From assembly GCF_013215705.1 (NCBI RefSeq), contig NZ_JABSQR010000008.1:62001-126000 (forward strand): a DNA stretch of 64,000 nt. The letters are read 5' to 3'. A program made the translations under genes and the position numbers. The notes under the pieces are model-generated. The model was not told the origin of the DNA, did no database searches, and was given only the letters and a program-made list of their open reading frames with translations. Positions 17,806 to 26,947 of this stretch are shown here, in pieces; positions within the stretch are counted from its first letter, which is position 1, and every line of letters starts with the position of its first letter. Source of the DNA: Moritella sp. (GTDB taxonomy: Bacteria; Pseudomonadota; Gammaproteobacteria; Enterobacterales; Moritellaceae).

Positions 17806-17959
17806 AAAGTACTCTTGGGTATTAATTTTAGTGCGCAAAGTTAATTGCGAAGGCTATTTTCACGACTGGAATAAATACTATAAAGAGAAGCCAGCCGTTA
17901 CTGAGGGCGGATTATAGCCACTTATAACGTCTTTTGCGATTAAAAGTAGCTATAAATAT

Positions 17960-18616
17960 TTAGCTTGCTTGTAACAAGTTGAAAAACTGAGTCAAATTAT
18001 TTGCTTCATAATCGGCTTTGTAGTCCAGATTAGGAACAACTTGCTCTGAACCAGTTAACCATACAGTAGTCATACCAAGGGTTTTAGCCGGTTTTAGGTT
18101 ACGTAATTGGTCATCAAAGAAGACGGTGTTATGACTATCAATCGCGTGTTTATTACAGAGTGTTTGATAGCTTGAATTGTGTGGTTTTAGCTCATAATTG
18201 GCGTCTTCTAATGAAAAAATATCATCGAAGCAATCGATTAACGCTAATTCCGTTAGAATTTTAGTTGCATAATGTTTTGGTGAATTCGTATAAATTATTT
18301 TACGGCCAGCCAATTGGTCAATCTGTTGACCTAAAGTTGGCTGTGCCTTCAGTTTTGTCATATTGATGTCGTGGCAATAATGGATGAAATCATCACGATT
18401 CACATGATGGTGCTTGATCAACCCTTTCACTGTACCGCCGTATTGTTTGTAATACTGGTTAGATAAAAGTGTTGCTTCTGGAAGTGGTAATGATAATGCA
18501 TTTGAAATGAATTTATGCATTCGTGATTCAACTTGTTTTAAAATACCAAGTTTTGGAGAATAAAGGGTGTCATCAAGATCGAATAAATAAGTATTGGCTT
18601 GGTTAATTTTCTGCAT
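17960..18616 (-). CDS. Pyrimidine 5'-nucleotidase (HAD family)
   Basis: About 218 residues. The HAD motif I is FDLDDTLY, with the DD and following TLY typical of the SDT1-like pyrimidine 5'-nucleotidases that dephosphorylate UMP/CMP and damaged analogues. Motif II is IYTNSPKHYA, the motif III lysine is in ELKPHNSSY, and motif IV is VFFDDQLRNL. The start at ATG 18616 follows AGAGA; an upstream in-frame start at 18646 is less well placed. It sits upstream of the YgiQ gene on the same strand, with a 154-bp gap. Confidence 0.85.
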   Translation of the reverse strand: MQKINQANTYLFDLDDTLYSPKLGILKQVESRMHKFISNALSLPLPEATLLSNQYYKQYGGTVKGLIKHHHVNRDDFIHYCHDINMTKLKAQPTLGQQIDQLAGRKIIYTNSPKHYATKILTELALIDCFDDIFSLEDANYELKPHNSSYQTLCNKHAIDSHNTVFFDDQLRNLKPAKTLGMTTVWLTGSEQVVPNLDYKADYEANNLTQFFNLLQAS

Positions 18617-18882
18617 ATTACTTTCTCTACTTTTGACTCTGCTCAATGTATTAATAGTACATTTGTTATGTGTGATGAAAACCTGAATGAGCAGTAAACG
18701 TTATAAGGCTGCAATATTAGTGTAAAAGTACAATAATGCAAATGTATCCTATTTTGTTTGCTTAAATAGCGTCTTATTTTTGTGGTTAGAACTCCAACCA
18801 GATGAAAAACGTTAAAAAATAGGTGCTTAATTTTTCAGAAACTTTTATTCTATCTACTGTGTCTCAACATTGTGAAGATAAT

Positions 18883-20088
18883 ATGATAATTAAACCAAAA
18901 ACTCGCGGTTTCATCTGTACCACAGCTCATCCTATTGGCTGTGATTTAAATGTTAAAGAACAGATACAGTATAATAAAGAACAAGGTGTTATTGAAAATG
19001 CACCAAAACGTGTATTGGTAGTTGGCTCATCAAGTGGTTACGGGCTTTCGTCTCGTATTACTGCTGCATTCGGAGGTGGTGCTTCAACTATTGGTGTATT
19101 TTTCGAAAAACCGGCAACGGAGAGAAAGACGGGTACAGCAGGTTGGTATAACAGCACTGCATTTGAAAAATATGCAGCGGAAGAAGGTCTATATGCAAAG
19201 AGCATTAATGGCGATGCATTTTCTGACCAAGCAAAACAAACTGCAATTAACCTAATTAAAGAAGATCTTGGTCAAATTGACCTCGTTGTTTATTCATTAG
19301 CATCACCGGTACGTAAATTGCCAAGCACAGGCGAAGTTGTACGTTCTTGCTTGAAACCTATTGGTGAGACGTATACAGCGAAAGCGGTTGATACCAATAA
19401 AAATAAAATATTTGAAGCAAGTGTTGAACCAGCAACAGAGCAAGAGATCAAAGATACCATTACCGTTATGGGTGGTGAAGATTGGGAACTATGGATGTCT
19501 GCATTATCTGATGCTGGTGTATTAGCTGACGGATGTAAAACCGTTGCTTATAGCTATATCGGTACAGAAATTACATGGCCTATCTATTGGGATGGTGCAC
19601 TCGGCAAGGCGAAGCAAGATCTTGATCGTGCCGCGCATGTGATCGATGCCGACTTGAAAGCAAAAGGTGGCAGTGCAAACGTAGCGGTACTTAAGAGTGT
19701 CGTCACACAAGCAAGTGCTGCAATTCCGGTTATGCCACTTTATATCGCAATGGCATTCCGTGTGATGAAAGAACATGGTTTACATGAAGGTTGTTTAGAG
19801 CAAATTTCACGTTTATTCCGTGGTTCACTTTACCCGCAAGGTGTTAGCTGCGCTAAATTAGACGACGAAAATCGTCTACGCATGGATGATTGGGAATTAC
19901 GTGACGACATTCAAGCAACTTGCGTGAAGTTATGGGACGAAGTGACTGACGACAACTTATTTGAAACGACTGATTACCAGTACTACAAAGATGAGTTCTT
20001 GGCATTATTTGGTTTTGGCGTTGAAGGGGTTGATTATGATGCTGACGTTAATCCAATTGTTGATTTTGAACCAATCACACTGGATTAA
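18883..20088 (+). CDS. fabV: Enoyl-[acyl-carrier-protein] reductase, FabV type
   Basis: A 401-residue NADH-dependent trans-2-enoyl reductase that completes each fatty-acid elongation cycle. It is the triclosan-tolerant isozyme of Vibrio and relatives. Landmarks are [17 protein letters not shown] at the start, the Rossmann segment [15 protein letters not shown], and the Y-X8-K catalytic pair Y235/K244 in [10 protein letters not shown]. The start is ATG 18883 (GAAG upstream), which matches the known N-terminus; an in-frame start at 18823 adds 20 unrelated residues. No other enoyl reductase is in the window. The flanks hold no operon partner. Confidence 0.95.
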   Translation: MIIKPKTRGFICTTAHPIGCDLNVKEQIQYNKEQGVIENAPKRVLVVGSSSGYGLSSRITAAFGGGASTIGVFFEKPATERKTGTAGWYNSTAFEKYAAEEGLYAKSINGDAFSDQAKQTAINLIKEDLGQIDLVVYSLASPVRKLPSTGEVVRSCLKPIGETYTAKAVDTNKNKIFEASVEPATEQEIKDTITVMGGEDWELWMSALSDAGVLADGCKTVAYSYIGTEITWPIYWDGALGKAKQDLDRAAHVIDADLKAKGGSANVAVLKSVVTQASAAIPVMPLYIAMAFRVMKEHGLHEGCLEQISRLFRGSLYPQGVSCAKLDDENRLRMDDWELRDDIQATCVKLWDEVTDDNLFETTDYQYYKDEFLALFGFGVEGVDYDADVNPIVDFEPITLD

Positions 20089-20092
20089 TTTA

Positions 20093-20275
20093 TTATCTAT
20101 TTTGAGCGGCCAAGTATAATTTAACTAACCATTCATCGGGTACCAGTATTAACCGTTCAGCTTCTTTCTGATTGTCATATCTAAGCAGCTGCAGCGGTTT
20201 TTTTTCGCTCAGATTTTGGTGTTGAAATTTATCAAGTTCTCGCATTGTACGAGTCGCAAGGTAATCAGGCTTCAT
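20093..20275 (-). pseudogene. Probable C-terminal remnant of a DUF1853 gene
   Basis: A 60-codon frame ending ...EAERLILVPDEWLVKLY. The VPD-W motif after a short hydrophobic strand is what I would expect at the C-terminus of DUF1853 proteins, whose N-terminal half lies just upstream at 20310-20606. The two pieces are in different frames, only 34 bp apart, with about 100 residues missing. The weak ribosome binding site argues against an independent gene. It could also be a genuine small hypothetical protein. Confidence 0.45.
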
Positions 20276-20279
20276 TATT

Positions 20280-20292
20280 TGATACCAATCAT
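20280..20292. repeat. 13-bp repeat TGATACCAATCAT, copy 2
   Basis: Identical to 13923-13935. This copy sits exactly in the junction between the two DUF1853 fragments, where an insertion or deletion event seems to have happened. Confidence 0.35.
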
Positions 20293-20309
20293 GGTGTATA
20301 CATATTTCC

Positions 20310-20606
20310 CTAAAATGATGATGTGTTATTTTGGATTATCAGTAAAAAAAAGTGCCAAAGTTGTTCAAAATATAAACCCAACCTTGTAGCTGGTCGTATA
20401 AAATTAAGTAATGGCGCAGGTTCGATATCTAAAGCAAAGAGCCGCGGTAAGTAGTCAGTGTATTGTTGAGCTAACCAATCTGTTGAAATAAGGGCGTGAC
20501 TATTTACGTTTACCATTGGAGGACTTGCAATCGACCATGCTAGAACACGTACTATCGGATGGTTAAAATTATAGTTATAGGTGTCTAAAATACTTTCTAT
20601 CGGCAT
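20310..20606 (-). pseudogene. Truncated DUF1853 family gene, N-terminal part
   Basis: The peptide has the DUF1853 N-terminal pattern: HPIVRVLAWSIASPPM, DWLAQQY, and RLGLYFEQLWHFFLLII. It then stops after LIIQNNTSSF, where family members (about 280 residues) continue with a nuclease-like core. From ATG 20606 it is 98 residues. A longer frame to 20696 would overlap the Nif3-family start and lacks homology. The gene is divergent from that gene. I read it as broken by an internal deletion, with the 3' end left at 20093-20275. Confidence 0.65.
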
Positions 20607-20682
20607 GTTATTTGCTTCAAGCTCCAACTTAACGTATACATATAACCTTAGATTAGGATTCAACAAATAACGAGGAGCGGGC

Positions 20683-21444
20683 ATGGCCTCACTCAATAAT
20701 AAAAAACTTGAAAATATTTTAACTGAATTTATGCAGCCACATCGTGTTCGTGATTTTACCGTTAACGGTATGCAGGTTCAGGGTAAAGATACTGTGACTA
20801 AAGTGATCACGGGTGTCACAGCATCTCAAGCATTAATTGACGCTGCAGTAGAGCAACAAGCTGATGCAATTTTGGTGCATCATGGGTATTTTTGGAAAAA
20901 TGAATCACCAGCGATTACGGGGATTAAATATAACCGCATTAAAACACTGATCAAGCATGATATTAACTTGTATGCTTACCACCTGCCGTTAGATATACAT
21001 CCTGAATTGGGTAACAATGTTGAATTGGCTAAGCTATTAGGTATTACGGTTCGTCGTGGTTTGGAACCGTGGGATAAAGCGAGTGTTGCTTTAGTGGGTA
21101 AATTTGAAGATGAGATCTCAACTGAGGAACTCACTCAACGTATCGAAACTCAACTTAACCGTGCGCCACTGGTTGTAGATGCTGGTAAACCGATAAAATC
21201 GGTGGCTTGGTGTACTGGTGGTGGTCAAAGTTATATTGAATTAGCGATTGAACAGGGCATTGATGCATTCATCAGTGGTGAAGCATCCGAACAGACAATT
21301 CATTTAGCGCGTGAAGCCGGTATGAGTTTTTTTGCTGCGGGCCATCATGCAACAGAACGTTATGGTATTAAAGCTCTTGGGGAGTGGCTAGCGGAAGAAA
21401 AAGGGCTGGACGTTACCTTTATTGATATCGACAACCCTGTTTAA
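20683..21444 (+). CDS. ybgI: Nif3-like dinuclear metal centre protein (YbgI family)
   Basis: A 253-residue Nif3/YbgI protein, a family forming toroidal hexamers with a two-metal site. Candidate metal ligands lie in ILVHHGYFW (two histidines), YHLPLDIHPELGNN and, near the C-terminus, AAGHHATERYGIKAL. Biochemical function is not settled; a hydrolase/cyclohydrolase-like role or radiation resistance has been proposed for the family. The start ATG 20683 is preceded by GAGGAG. Monocistronic; divergent from the broken DUF1853 gene. Confidence 0.9.
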   Translation: MASLNNKKLENILTEFMQPHRVRDFTVNGMQVQGKDTVTKVITGVTASQALIDAAVEQQADAILVHHGYFWKNESPAITGIKYNRIKTLIKHDINLYAYHLPLDIHPELGNNVELAKLLGITVRRGLEPWDKASVALVGKFEDEISTEELTQRIETQLNRAPLVVDAGKPIKSVAWCTGGGQSYIELAIEQGIDAFISGEASEQTIHLAREAGMSFFAAGHHATERYGIKALGEWLAEEKGLDVTFIDIDNPV

Positions 21445-21451
21445 TTAGAAG

Positions 21452-21487
21452 GGTTTACTCATTAAATATATATTTGATGAGTAAACC
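21452..21487. terminator. Hairpin downstream of the Nif3-family gene
   Basis: A perfect 11-bp stem (GGTTTACTCAT / ATGAGTAAACC) with an AT loop lies 7 bp after the stop codon. It has no T-run on the plus strand, so it is perhaps a Rho-dependent or mRNA-stabilising hairpin. Confidence 0.45.
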
Positions 21488-21504
21488 ACAATTCACTTAT
21501 CAAA

Positions 21505-21833
21505 TTAAAAATTCATCCCATTATCGTATTCAGAAATATGAATACTGAGTTTCAAGTCGGTTAAAATATTACTAAAACGACGTGATGCTAGTTGTTCGCA
21601 CAATGCTCTTATATCACAAGCCAATGCTTGAGCTGGACATGCGACTTGGCGATAATATTATTGTGTTTTCGACAAAGCTGGCAAATCCATTTCCAGCGCG
21701 CATCAGTTGAACCATCATCCACGATAATGACTTCTATCTTTTCTATACGTTGTTACCAAATACGCTCGATTGCTCGAGGCAGAGAAGGAAGACAATTCTT
21801 ATTTGGAATAATGACACTCATTGTTGGTTTCAT
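21505..21833 (-). pseudogene. Family 2 glycosyltransferase pseudogene
   Basis: From ATG 21833 (AGGGGC upstream) the minus strand reads MKPTMSVIIPNKNCLPSLPR, AIERIW, then a TAA stop, then QRIEKIEVIIVDDGSTDARW. SVIIP and VDDGSTD are the classic GT2 nucleotide-sugar motifs. A frameshift follows near 21650, after which another frame runs ...RQVACPAQALACDIRALCEQ and so on to a stop at 21505. The product would be only about 110 residues of a family usually over 250. At least one nonsense mutation, one frameshift and a 3' truncation are visible. The remaining 21834-22026 is AT-rich leader for the polysaccharide operon. Confidence 0.8.
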
Positions 21834-22026
21834 ATTCGCCCCTATTTTAATCATTACAAATCCTTTGTATTAATAGTTAGCTTAGTCGATTTAATTAGTA
21901 ACTGTGGTGATGTTTTTCACATTTGGTGGCGGTTAATATGACATATTTTTATATCACATCTAACCCATTGTTTTTATATAGTCTAGGCTTGTTACATAGT
22001 TAACTGATTGCAAGGAATATACTTAT

Positions 22027-22731
22027 ATGGATATGCTTGGTTCATTTAAGTTGTGGTTAAAAAATGACGAAAGTGCGCTAGCCAAAACATGTTATCGTTG
22101 CATTCGTGGGGTTATGCATGTGTCTAGTCCCGTCATACCAATTCTCCATCCTTGTATGCTTAGAATCCATCTATTTATTACGTATTTATTCGCAAGTATA
22201 TTGCGGATTATGTATTGGACACCGTTATTTAAAAGTCGCTTAATAACGAAACCGAGTAATTTATATTTATACTCAGGCATGCCACTAGTATTAGGGCATT
22301 TAACCATTGAAATGGGTGATAATTGCCGAGTTTCTGGCATATCAACATTAAGCGGGCGTAGTATGAATGGACAAGCATCACATCTGGTCATTGGTAATAA
22401 TGTGGATATAAATTGGCAAAATAATATTGCTGTCGGTGGCAGTATTATTATTGAAGATAATGTCAGGTTAGCAGGACAAGTTTTTCTTGCTGGGTATCCT
22501 GGTCATCCAATTGATGCTCAAGAGCGTGCTGCAGGATTGCCTGACCATGAATCACAAGTCGGCGACATCATTCTAAAACGTAATGTTTGGCTTGCCACGG
22601 GTGTTAGTGTAATGGCTGGCGTCACTATCGGTGAAGGCACAATTGTAGCGGCAGGTAGTATCGTGACCAATGATTTACCCTCCGGTGTACTTGCTGCTGG
22701 CATACCCGCTAAGGTGATTAAATCGCTATGA
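22027..22731 (+). CDS. Left-handed beta-helix acyltransferase of a polysaccharide operon
   Basis: A 234-residue hexapeptide-repeat (LbH) acyltransferase, WbbJ/NodL-like. The C-terminal half has the repeating [LIV]-G-x4 pattern: VIGNNVDI, IIEDNVRLAG, LKRNVWLATGVSVMAGVTIG, GTIVAAGSIV. It closes with AGIPAKVIK, the usual C-terminal signature. The first 70 residues include a hydrophobic stretch that may be membrane-associated. Expected role: O-acetylation (or similar) of a sugar in the exopolysaccharide. It is the first gene of an operon and its stop overlaps the next start by four bases (ATGA). Confidence 0.82.
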   Translation: MDMLGSFKLWLKNDESALAKTCYRCIRGVMHVSSPVIPILHPCMLRIHLFITYLFASILRIMYWTPLFKSRLITKPSNLYLYSGMPLVLGHLTIEMGDNCRVSGISTLSGRSMNGQASHLVIGNNVDINWQNNIAVGGSIIIEDNVRLAGQVFLAGYPGHPIDAQERAAGLPDHESQVGDIILKRNVWLATGVSVMAGVTIGEGTIVAAGSIVTNDLPSGVLAAGIPAKVIKSL

Positions 22732-23921
22732 ACAATTGGCAATGGATTGTATTTGGTGAAGACTGGGGCCGTCACCCAAGTAGTACTCAACATTTGATGA
22801 AATGCATGACAAATAAGCATCAAGTGTATTGGGTTAACTCTATCGGTTTGAGACATCCGAGGTTGACGGATAGTAAACGTATTATTGAAAAGTTAAAACA
22901 GTTGTTTAATGCAACGACAAATGATTTTAATCATAATGAAACTCGGTTTGTTGCCGAGATTAAACCGTTAGAAATTCTAGCACCAGTGGCTGTACCTTGG
23001 CCAGGAAGCAATATTGCTTATGTGATCAATCGTTTGTTACTTACATACCAGACCCGCGCATTATTGGCTAAGCAAACAGTTAATAAAAGCTTACCGCGGA
23101 TCTTATGGTTATCATTACCAACGGGCCGCTGTGTTATCGGAGCATTAGAAGAAGATATAGTTGTTTATTATGTTGGTGATGATTTTAGTGCGTTGCATGG
23201 CGTTGATCATAAACAAGTTAGAATTGAAGAGGATGAGTTAGTTAAATGTGCCGATGTTATCTTTGCTGCGAGTGAGAACATTGCACGTCAGTTTCCTCAG
23301 GATAAAACTTATTTGCTCCCGCATGGTGTTGACTTAAAATATTTCTCAACAGTCTGTGACTGCCCTGATAATTACCCTGATTCTGATCTGGTCGTTGGTT
23401 ATTATGGCAGTATCACGAGTTGGTTAGATTTTGAATTAATTATTTTTCTTGCGAGTTCTAGACCTGATGTTACATTTTTATTTATTGGTCGAATTGATAC
23501 TGCAGAGTGTCCAATTTTTGAATATGACAATATTATTCATCTGCCTGACATGGCACACGAACAGCTGATTCAATATGCTGCTAATTGGCAAGTATCTTTA
23601 ATTCCATTTGTTGATAATAAACAGATTCAAGCATGTAACCCATTAAAATTAAGAGAGTACCTCGCCATTGGTCATCCAATTGTAAGTACTAAATATCCTG
23701 CGGTGATGGCATTTTCGGAATGTCTTTATATCGCTGAAAATCAGCAACAAATGTTAGCACAATTAAGTTCGGCATTAGCATTAACTAAGACAGAGTTAAT
23801 ACGATTAAAAGATAAATCACGGAAAATGGTTGAAAGTGCAACGTGGGAGGCTCGATGTGATTATGTTACGACGTTACTAACTGAAAAATTAGCGGTTAAA
23901 TGCAGTATTGAATATAAATAA
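22728..23921 (+). CDS. Glycosyltransferase (GT-B, TuaH-like)
   Basis: A 397-residue glycosyltransferase with a GT-B layout. The C-terminal domain has VVGYYGSITSWLDFELI, the FLFIGRID strand and the sugar-nucleotide region NPLKLREYLAIGHPIVSTKYPAV. A linker reads LLPHGVDLKYFS. The architecture resembles TuaH-type transferases. It probably adds a sugar to the lipid-linked repeat unit on the cytoplasmic face. The donor is unknown. It overlaps the acyltransferase gene by 4 bp, so the two are likely translationally coupled. Confidence 0.8.
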   Translation: MNNWQWIVFGEDWGRHPSSTQHLMKCMTNKHQVYWVNSIGLRHPRLTDSKRIIEKLKQLFNATTNDFNHNETRFVAEIKPLEILAPVAVPWPGSNIAYVINRLLLTYQTRALLAKQTVNKSLPRILWLSLPTGRCVIGALEEDIVVYYVGDDFSALHGVDHKQVRIEEDELVKCADVIFAASENIARQFPQDKTYLLPHGVDLKYFSTVCDCPDNYPDSDLVVGYYGSITSWLDFELIIFLASSRPDVTFLFIGRIDTAECPIFEYDNIIHLPDMAHEQLIQYAANWQVSLIPFVDNKQIQACNPLKLREYLAIGHPIVSTKYPAVMAFSECLYIAENQQQMLAQLSSALALTKTELIRLKDKSRKMVESATWEARCDYVTTLLTEKLAVKCSIEYK

Positions 23922-23942
23922 TAAGGCTGCCGGGAAAATATT

Positions 23943-24428
23943 ATGAACGGATTTATTCATTATAAACTTATACGAGTGCAATTATTGTTAATGCCATTGA
24001 TGTTGCTGTATGGATGTGTAAATTCACCTACGGTTATACCAATGGCAATGCCTGGGATCGCATCAATATCAGCACTAGGTAAACCAGCAGTTGTAGAACC
24101 GAGGACGCTAAATTTTATTTTTGAGTACAAACAGATAGAACTGACGAGAGAACAGCGCAATCAATTACTGTCTCTATATGACTGGCAGCATGGTGCGATC
24201 ATCAGTTACGGTAAAGTAAAATCTGCAAATGATTATATGGGGTTATCTATTGGGCATAAACGCGTACAAGCCGTTATTCAAGCTTTAGCAAAACACCAAG
24301 AGGTTATTAAAATTAGTTATGACCCAACATTAGTGGTTGATTCTATGTTGATTGAAGAGAAAATTGTGAAAGCAACACATGCAACAACCAATAAACCTGT
24401 AGGCTTAATCGAGAGTACTAGGTTGTAA
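23943..24428 (+). CDS. Hypothetical lipoprotein, possibly OmpA-like fold
   Basis: A 161-residue protein with a type II signal peptide and lipobox LLYGC (cysteine at about residue 25), so probably anchored in the outer membrane. The mature part has FIFEYKQIELTREQRNQL, then YMGLSIGHKRVQAVIQAL. This spacing resembles an OmpA-like C-terminal domain (the LS..R...V...L helix), but the key peptidoglycan-binding Asp/Arg are not convincing. Its place between a glycosyltransferase and the chain-length gene suggests a part in exopolysaccharide export. It is not a family I recognise. Confidence 0.65.
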   Translation: MNGFIHYKLIRVQLLLMPLMLLYGCVNSPTVIPMAMPGIASISALGKPAVVEPRTLNFIFEYKQIELTREQRNQLLSLYDWQHGAIISYGKVKSANDYMGLSIGHKRVQAVIQALAKHQEVIKISYDPTLVVDSMLIEEKIVKATHATTNKPVGLIESTRL

Positions 24429-24430
24429 GT

Positions 24431-25900
24431 ATGGGTACCACTATATGGGGGAATATCTATCGATTTATCGAAATAATATGGCGTCGACGTTTTTATCTTG
24501 GCATTTCTATTCTATTTGCTGTAATGATTGCGTCGTTGATCAGTATTCTAACCCCTAAACGATACGACGCTCACACATCAATCTTGGTTCAGGAAAGCGC
24601 ACTACTTAATCCATTTTTAGAAGATTTATCCGTGTCTTTTAACCTTGAGTTCCGAATGGTGGCTTTACGGGTATTATTACATAGTCGGCACATTCTATTT
24701 ACCGTTGCAGAGCAGAATGAATTAATAGATAAAAACAGTGATTATCGAGCAAGAGATCTGATTGTAGAACAACTTTCTGACGCGATCACATTAACCTTGT
24801 CTGGTACGGACTTAGTTATTATATCGTTGAGTTGGGATGATCCAAGGGAAATGGAATCTATTTTAAGTTCAGTGAGCCAATTATTCATTGATAGTTTAAT
24901 GGCGCCAAGTAGAGCTTCTATCGTTTCATCGGAAAAGTTTTTACTTACGCAGTTAGAATTGAGACGTGACAAATTAGTCACCGCAGAAGAAAAAATGGCA
25001 GCCTTCCGTCGCCAACATCTCGGTGTTTTACCTGAGTTATTTATTCAAAACAACCAGACATTGTTTTCAATTTATAGTGCAATTAGAGATAAAGATATTG
25101 AATTGTCAGGCGCTTATGGCCAGTTGAAAAGCTTGAAGTTGAAGTTGGCTCAAACTAATCCTGTAATCGGTATTGTCGAAGAACAAATAGTATCAGCAGA
25201 GGCAAAACTGTCATTATTAAAAGCCAGATATACCCGTAAACATTCTAAAGTACAATCCGTTGAATTACTGTTAAATAATCTTAAAAACGAACAAAACAAA
25301 TTACTCAGTAAAAATGTTGAATTTACTGACGAACAGTTAAACCAGTTATGGAATCTTGCTTCAGTACCTGACAGTGGAAATGGTGAGAGCAAAGCCCCCT
25401 CATTATTACTGTCTCAGTTAGAAAACCTGCAAACGTCACAATCACGAGTCATTCAATTGGAAAATGAAATTGCAATGTTGCACCAACAATCGAAGCGTTT
25501 AACGAGTAACGTTGCAATGGAGGCTGATGTAGCTAAAGAGCTGAGTGCCCTAGAGCGTGATTTGATTGTGAATACAAAATTGTATCATGATCTACTAAAT
25601 CGTCATGAAATGGCGAAAGTTACTGGTGAGTTAGGTCGGCATGAAGAACCTGAAAAAATAAAAGTGATCGACATGCCTTTCACTCCCGGTTATCCCACAA
25701 ATCTGTCTTTATCTCTGTATATCGTTCTGGGCCTTATTGGCGGTATTGGCTGTGGTATTGGTCTGACTGTGGCTGCTGAATTATTAGATGATACGTTATG
25801 GCATATCAGAAATTTCAATGCATTTGATAATATAAATATCCTCGCGCGATTACCTTCGATTGATTATGAAAAGGACAGCGAAAATGAAAATAATGGTTGA
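24431..25900 (+). CDS. Polysaccharide co-polymerase (Wzz/GumC-like), no kinase domain
   Basis: A 489-residue inner-membrane protein of the chain-length determinant group. TM1 is about residues 20-40 (FYLGISILFAVMIASLISIL) and TM2 about 428-448. Between them lies a large periplasmic domain rich in coiled coil (about 170-400). A conserved proline-glycine segment before TM2 (MPFTPGYPTNLSLSLYIVL) is typical of the Wzz family. There is no Walker motif after TM2, so it is not a tyrosine autokinase. It follows the lipoprotein stop by 2 bp, and its 3' end overlaps the next gene by 17 bp. Confidence 0.85.
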   Translation: MGTTIWGNIYRFIEIIWRRRFYLGISILFAVMIASLISILTPKRYDAHTSILVQESALLNPFLEDLSVSFNLEFRMVALRVLLHSRHILFTVAEQNELIDKNSDYRARDLIVEQLSDAITLTLSGTDLVIISLSWDDPREMESILSSVSQLFIDSLMAPSRASIVSSEKFLLTQLELRRDKLVTAEEKMAAFRRQHLGVLPELFIQNNQTLFSIYSAIRDKDIELSGAYGQLKSLKLKLAQTNPVIGIVEEQIVSAEAKLSLLKARYTRKHSKVQSVELLLNNLKNEQNKLLSKNVEFTDEQLNQLWNLASVPDSGNGESKAPSLLLSQLENLQTSQSRVIQLENEIAMLHQQSKRLTSNVAMEADVAKELSALERDLIVNTKLYHDLLNRHEMAKVTGELGRHEEPEKIKVIDMPFTPGYPTNLSLSLYIVLGLIGGIGCGIGLTVAAELLDDTLWHIRNFNAFDNINILARLPSIDYEKDSENENNG

Positions 25901-26945
25901 AATAATTCAGCATCTAAAACCCGGTGGTATAGAGAAATTAGTTTTTGATATCATGCGTTTACAAAACTCTAATGTCGAAGTGTATATCGTTGCTCTCGAA
26001 GGTGAGAAGTCAGTTTGTTTGACTCACTGGCCGATATTGAAACGTTATCAAGAACGGTTAATATTTTTAGAAAAAAAGCCTGGATTTAAACTTGTAACAG
26101 TAAGGCGCTTACGTAAAGTATTAATGTCATTGGATACTAATATTATACATACGCATCATATCGGACCGTTACTTTATGGTGTAATGGCAACCTTAAGATT
26201 AACAAATATACAGCACATACATACAGAGCATGATGCGTGGCACTTACTTGATAATAAACAATTACAGATGACAAAGTTAATGTTGCGATTGAATCATATT
26301 ACCTTAGTCGCTGATGCTGAGACTGTTGGAATACAGTTATCACAAGTACTAGGTCGAGGAGTCGTCCCTGTTACGATTTTAAATGGCATTGATACCGAAA
26401 AATTTTATCCCAGTCTAAATCACAAGCGTTATAAATATAGATCAAGGGTGTTCAAGATTGGCTGTGCAGCAAGATTGGTAACGGAAAAATCATTAGATAT
26501 TTTGATTAAAGCGGTTGCCGATATACCTAATGTTGTGTTGTATATTGCTGGAGATGGCCCTGAAAAGCAAAACCTGACCAATTTAGTGCAGGAATTAGAC
26601 CTATCAACTAAAGTTAAATTTATTGGTTATACAGATGATATGGTTGGATTTTATCATCAATTAGATTTATTTGTATTAACCTCATCTAATGAGGGACTAC
26701 CGCTGTCAATTTTAGAAGCGCAATCTTGTAACGTGCCTGTTGTCTGTAGTGATGTGGGGGCTGTGCATGAAGGTGTATGCAAACAAACTGGGCATTTAAT
26801 TAAACTAAATACTGTTAATGAATTTCACGTTGCGATCCAAGCGCAGATGAAACGTAGCACTGAGTATTATCCGCGCAATTTCATTACTAAGCACTTTGAT
26901 ATAAGAATGATGATTAAAGCCTATAATCAATTAATTAAGGAGTAG
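25884..26945 (+). CDS. Glycosyltransferase family 4 protein
   Basis: About 353 residues with the GT4 GT-B fold. The N-terminal acceptor domain includes LKPGGIEKLVFDI; the donor-binding half has IGCAARLVTEKSLDILIKA, YIAGDGPEKQNL and the E-x7-E region SNEGLPLSILEAQSCNVPVV. Such enzymes transfer a hexose with retention. I set the start at ATG 25884 (AGGA 8 nt upstream); TTG 25860 and ATG 25866 are upstream in-frame alternatives. It overlaps the chain-length gene by 17 bp and ends 2 bp before the next gene, so the operon is tight. Confidence 0.85.
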   Translation: MKIMVEIIQHLKPGGIEKLVFDIMRLQNSNVEVYIVALEGEKSVCLTHWPILKRYQERLIFLEKKPGFKLVTVRRLRKVLMSLDTNIIHTHHIGPLLYGVMATLRLTNIQHIHTEHDAWHLLDNKQLQMTKLMLRLNHITLVADAETVGIQLSQVLGRGVVPVTILNGIDTEKFYPSLNHKRYKYRSRVFKIGCAARLVTEKSLDILIKAVADIPNVVLYIAGDGPEKQNLTNLVQELDLSTKVKFIGYTDDMVGFYHQLDLFVLTSSNEGLPLSILEAQSCNVPVVCSDVGAVHEGVCKQTGHLIKLNTVNEFHVAIQAQMKRSTEYYPRNFITKHFDIRMMIKAYNQLIKE

Positions 26946-26947
26946 CT

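Noticed and set aside
18823-18882. Upstream in-frame start that would lengthen FabV by 20 residues
   Set aside because: The known FabV N-terminus starts MIIKP at 18883, where a ribosome binding site is present; the extension has no family match.
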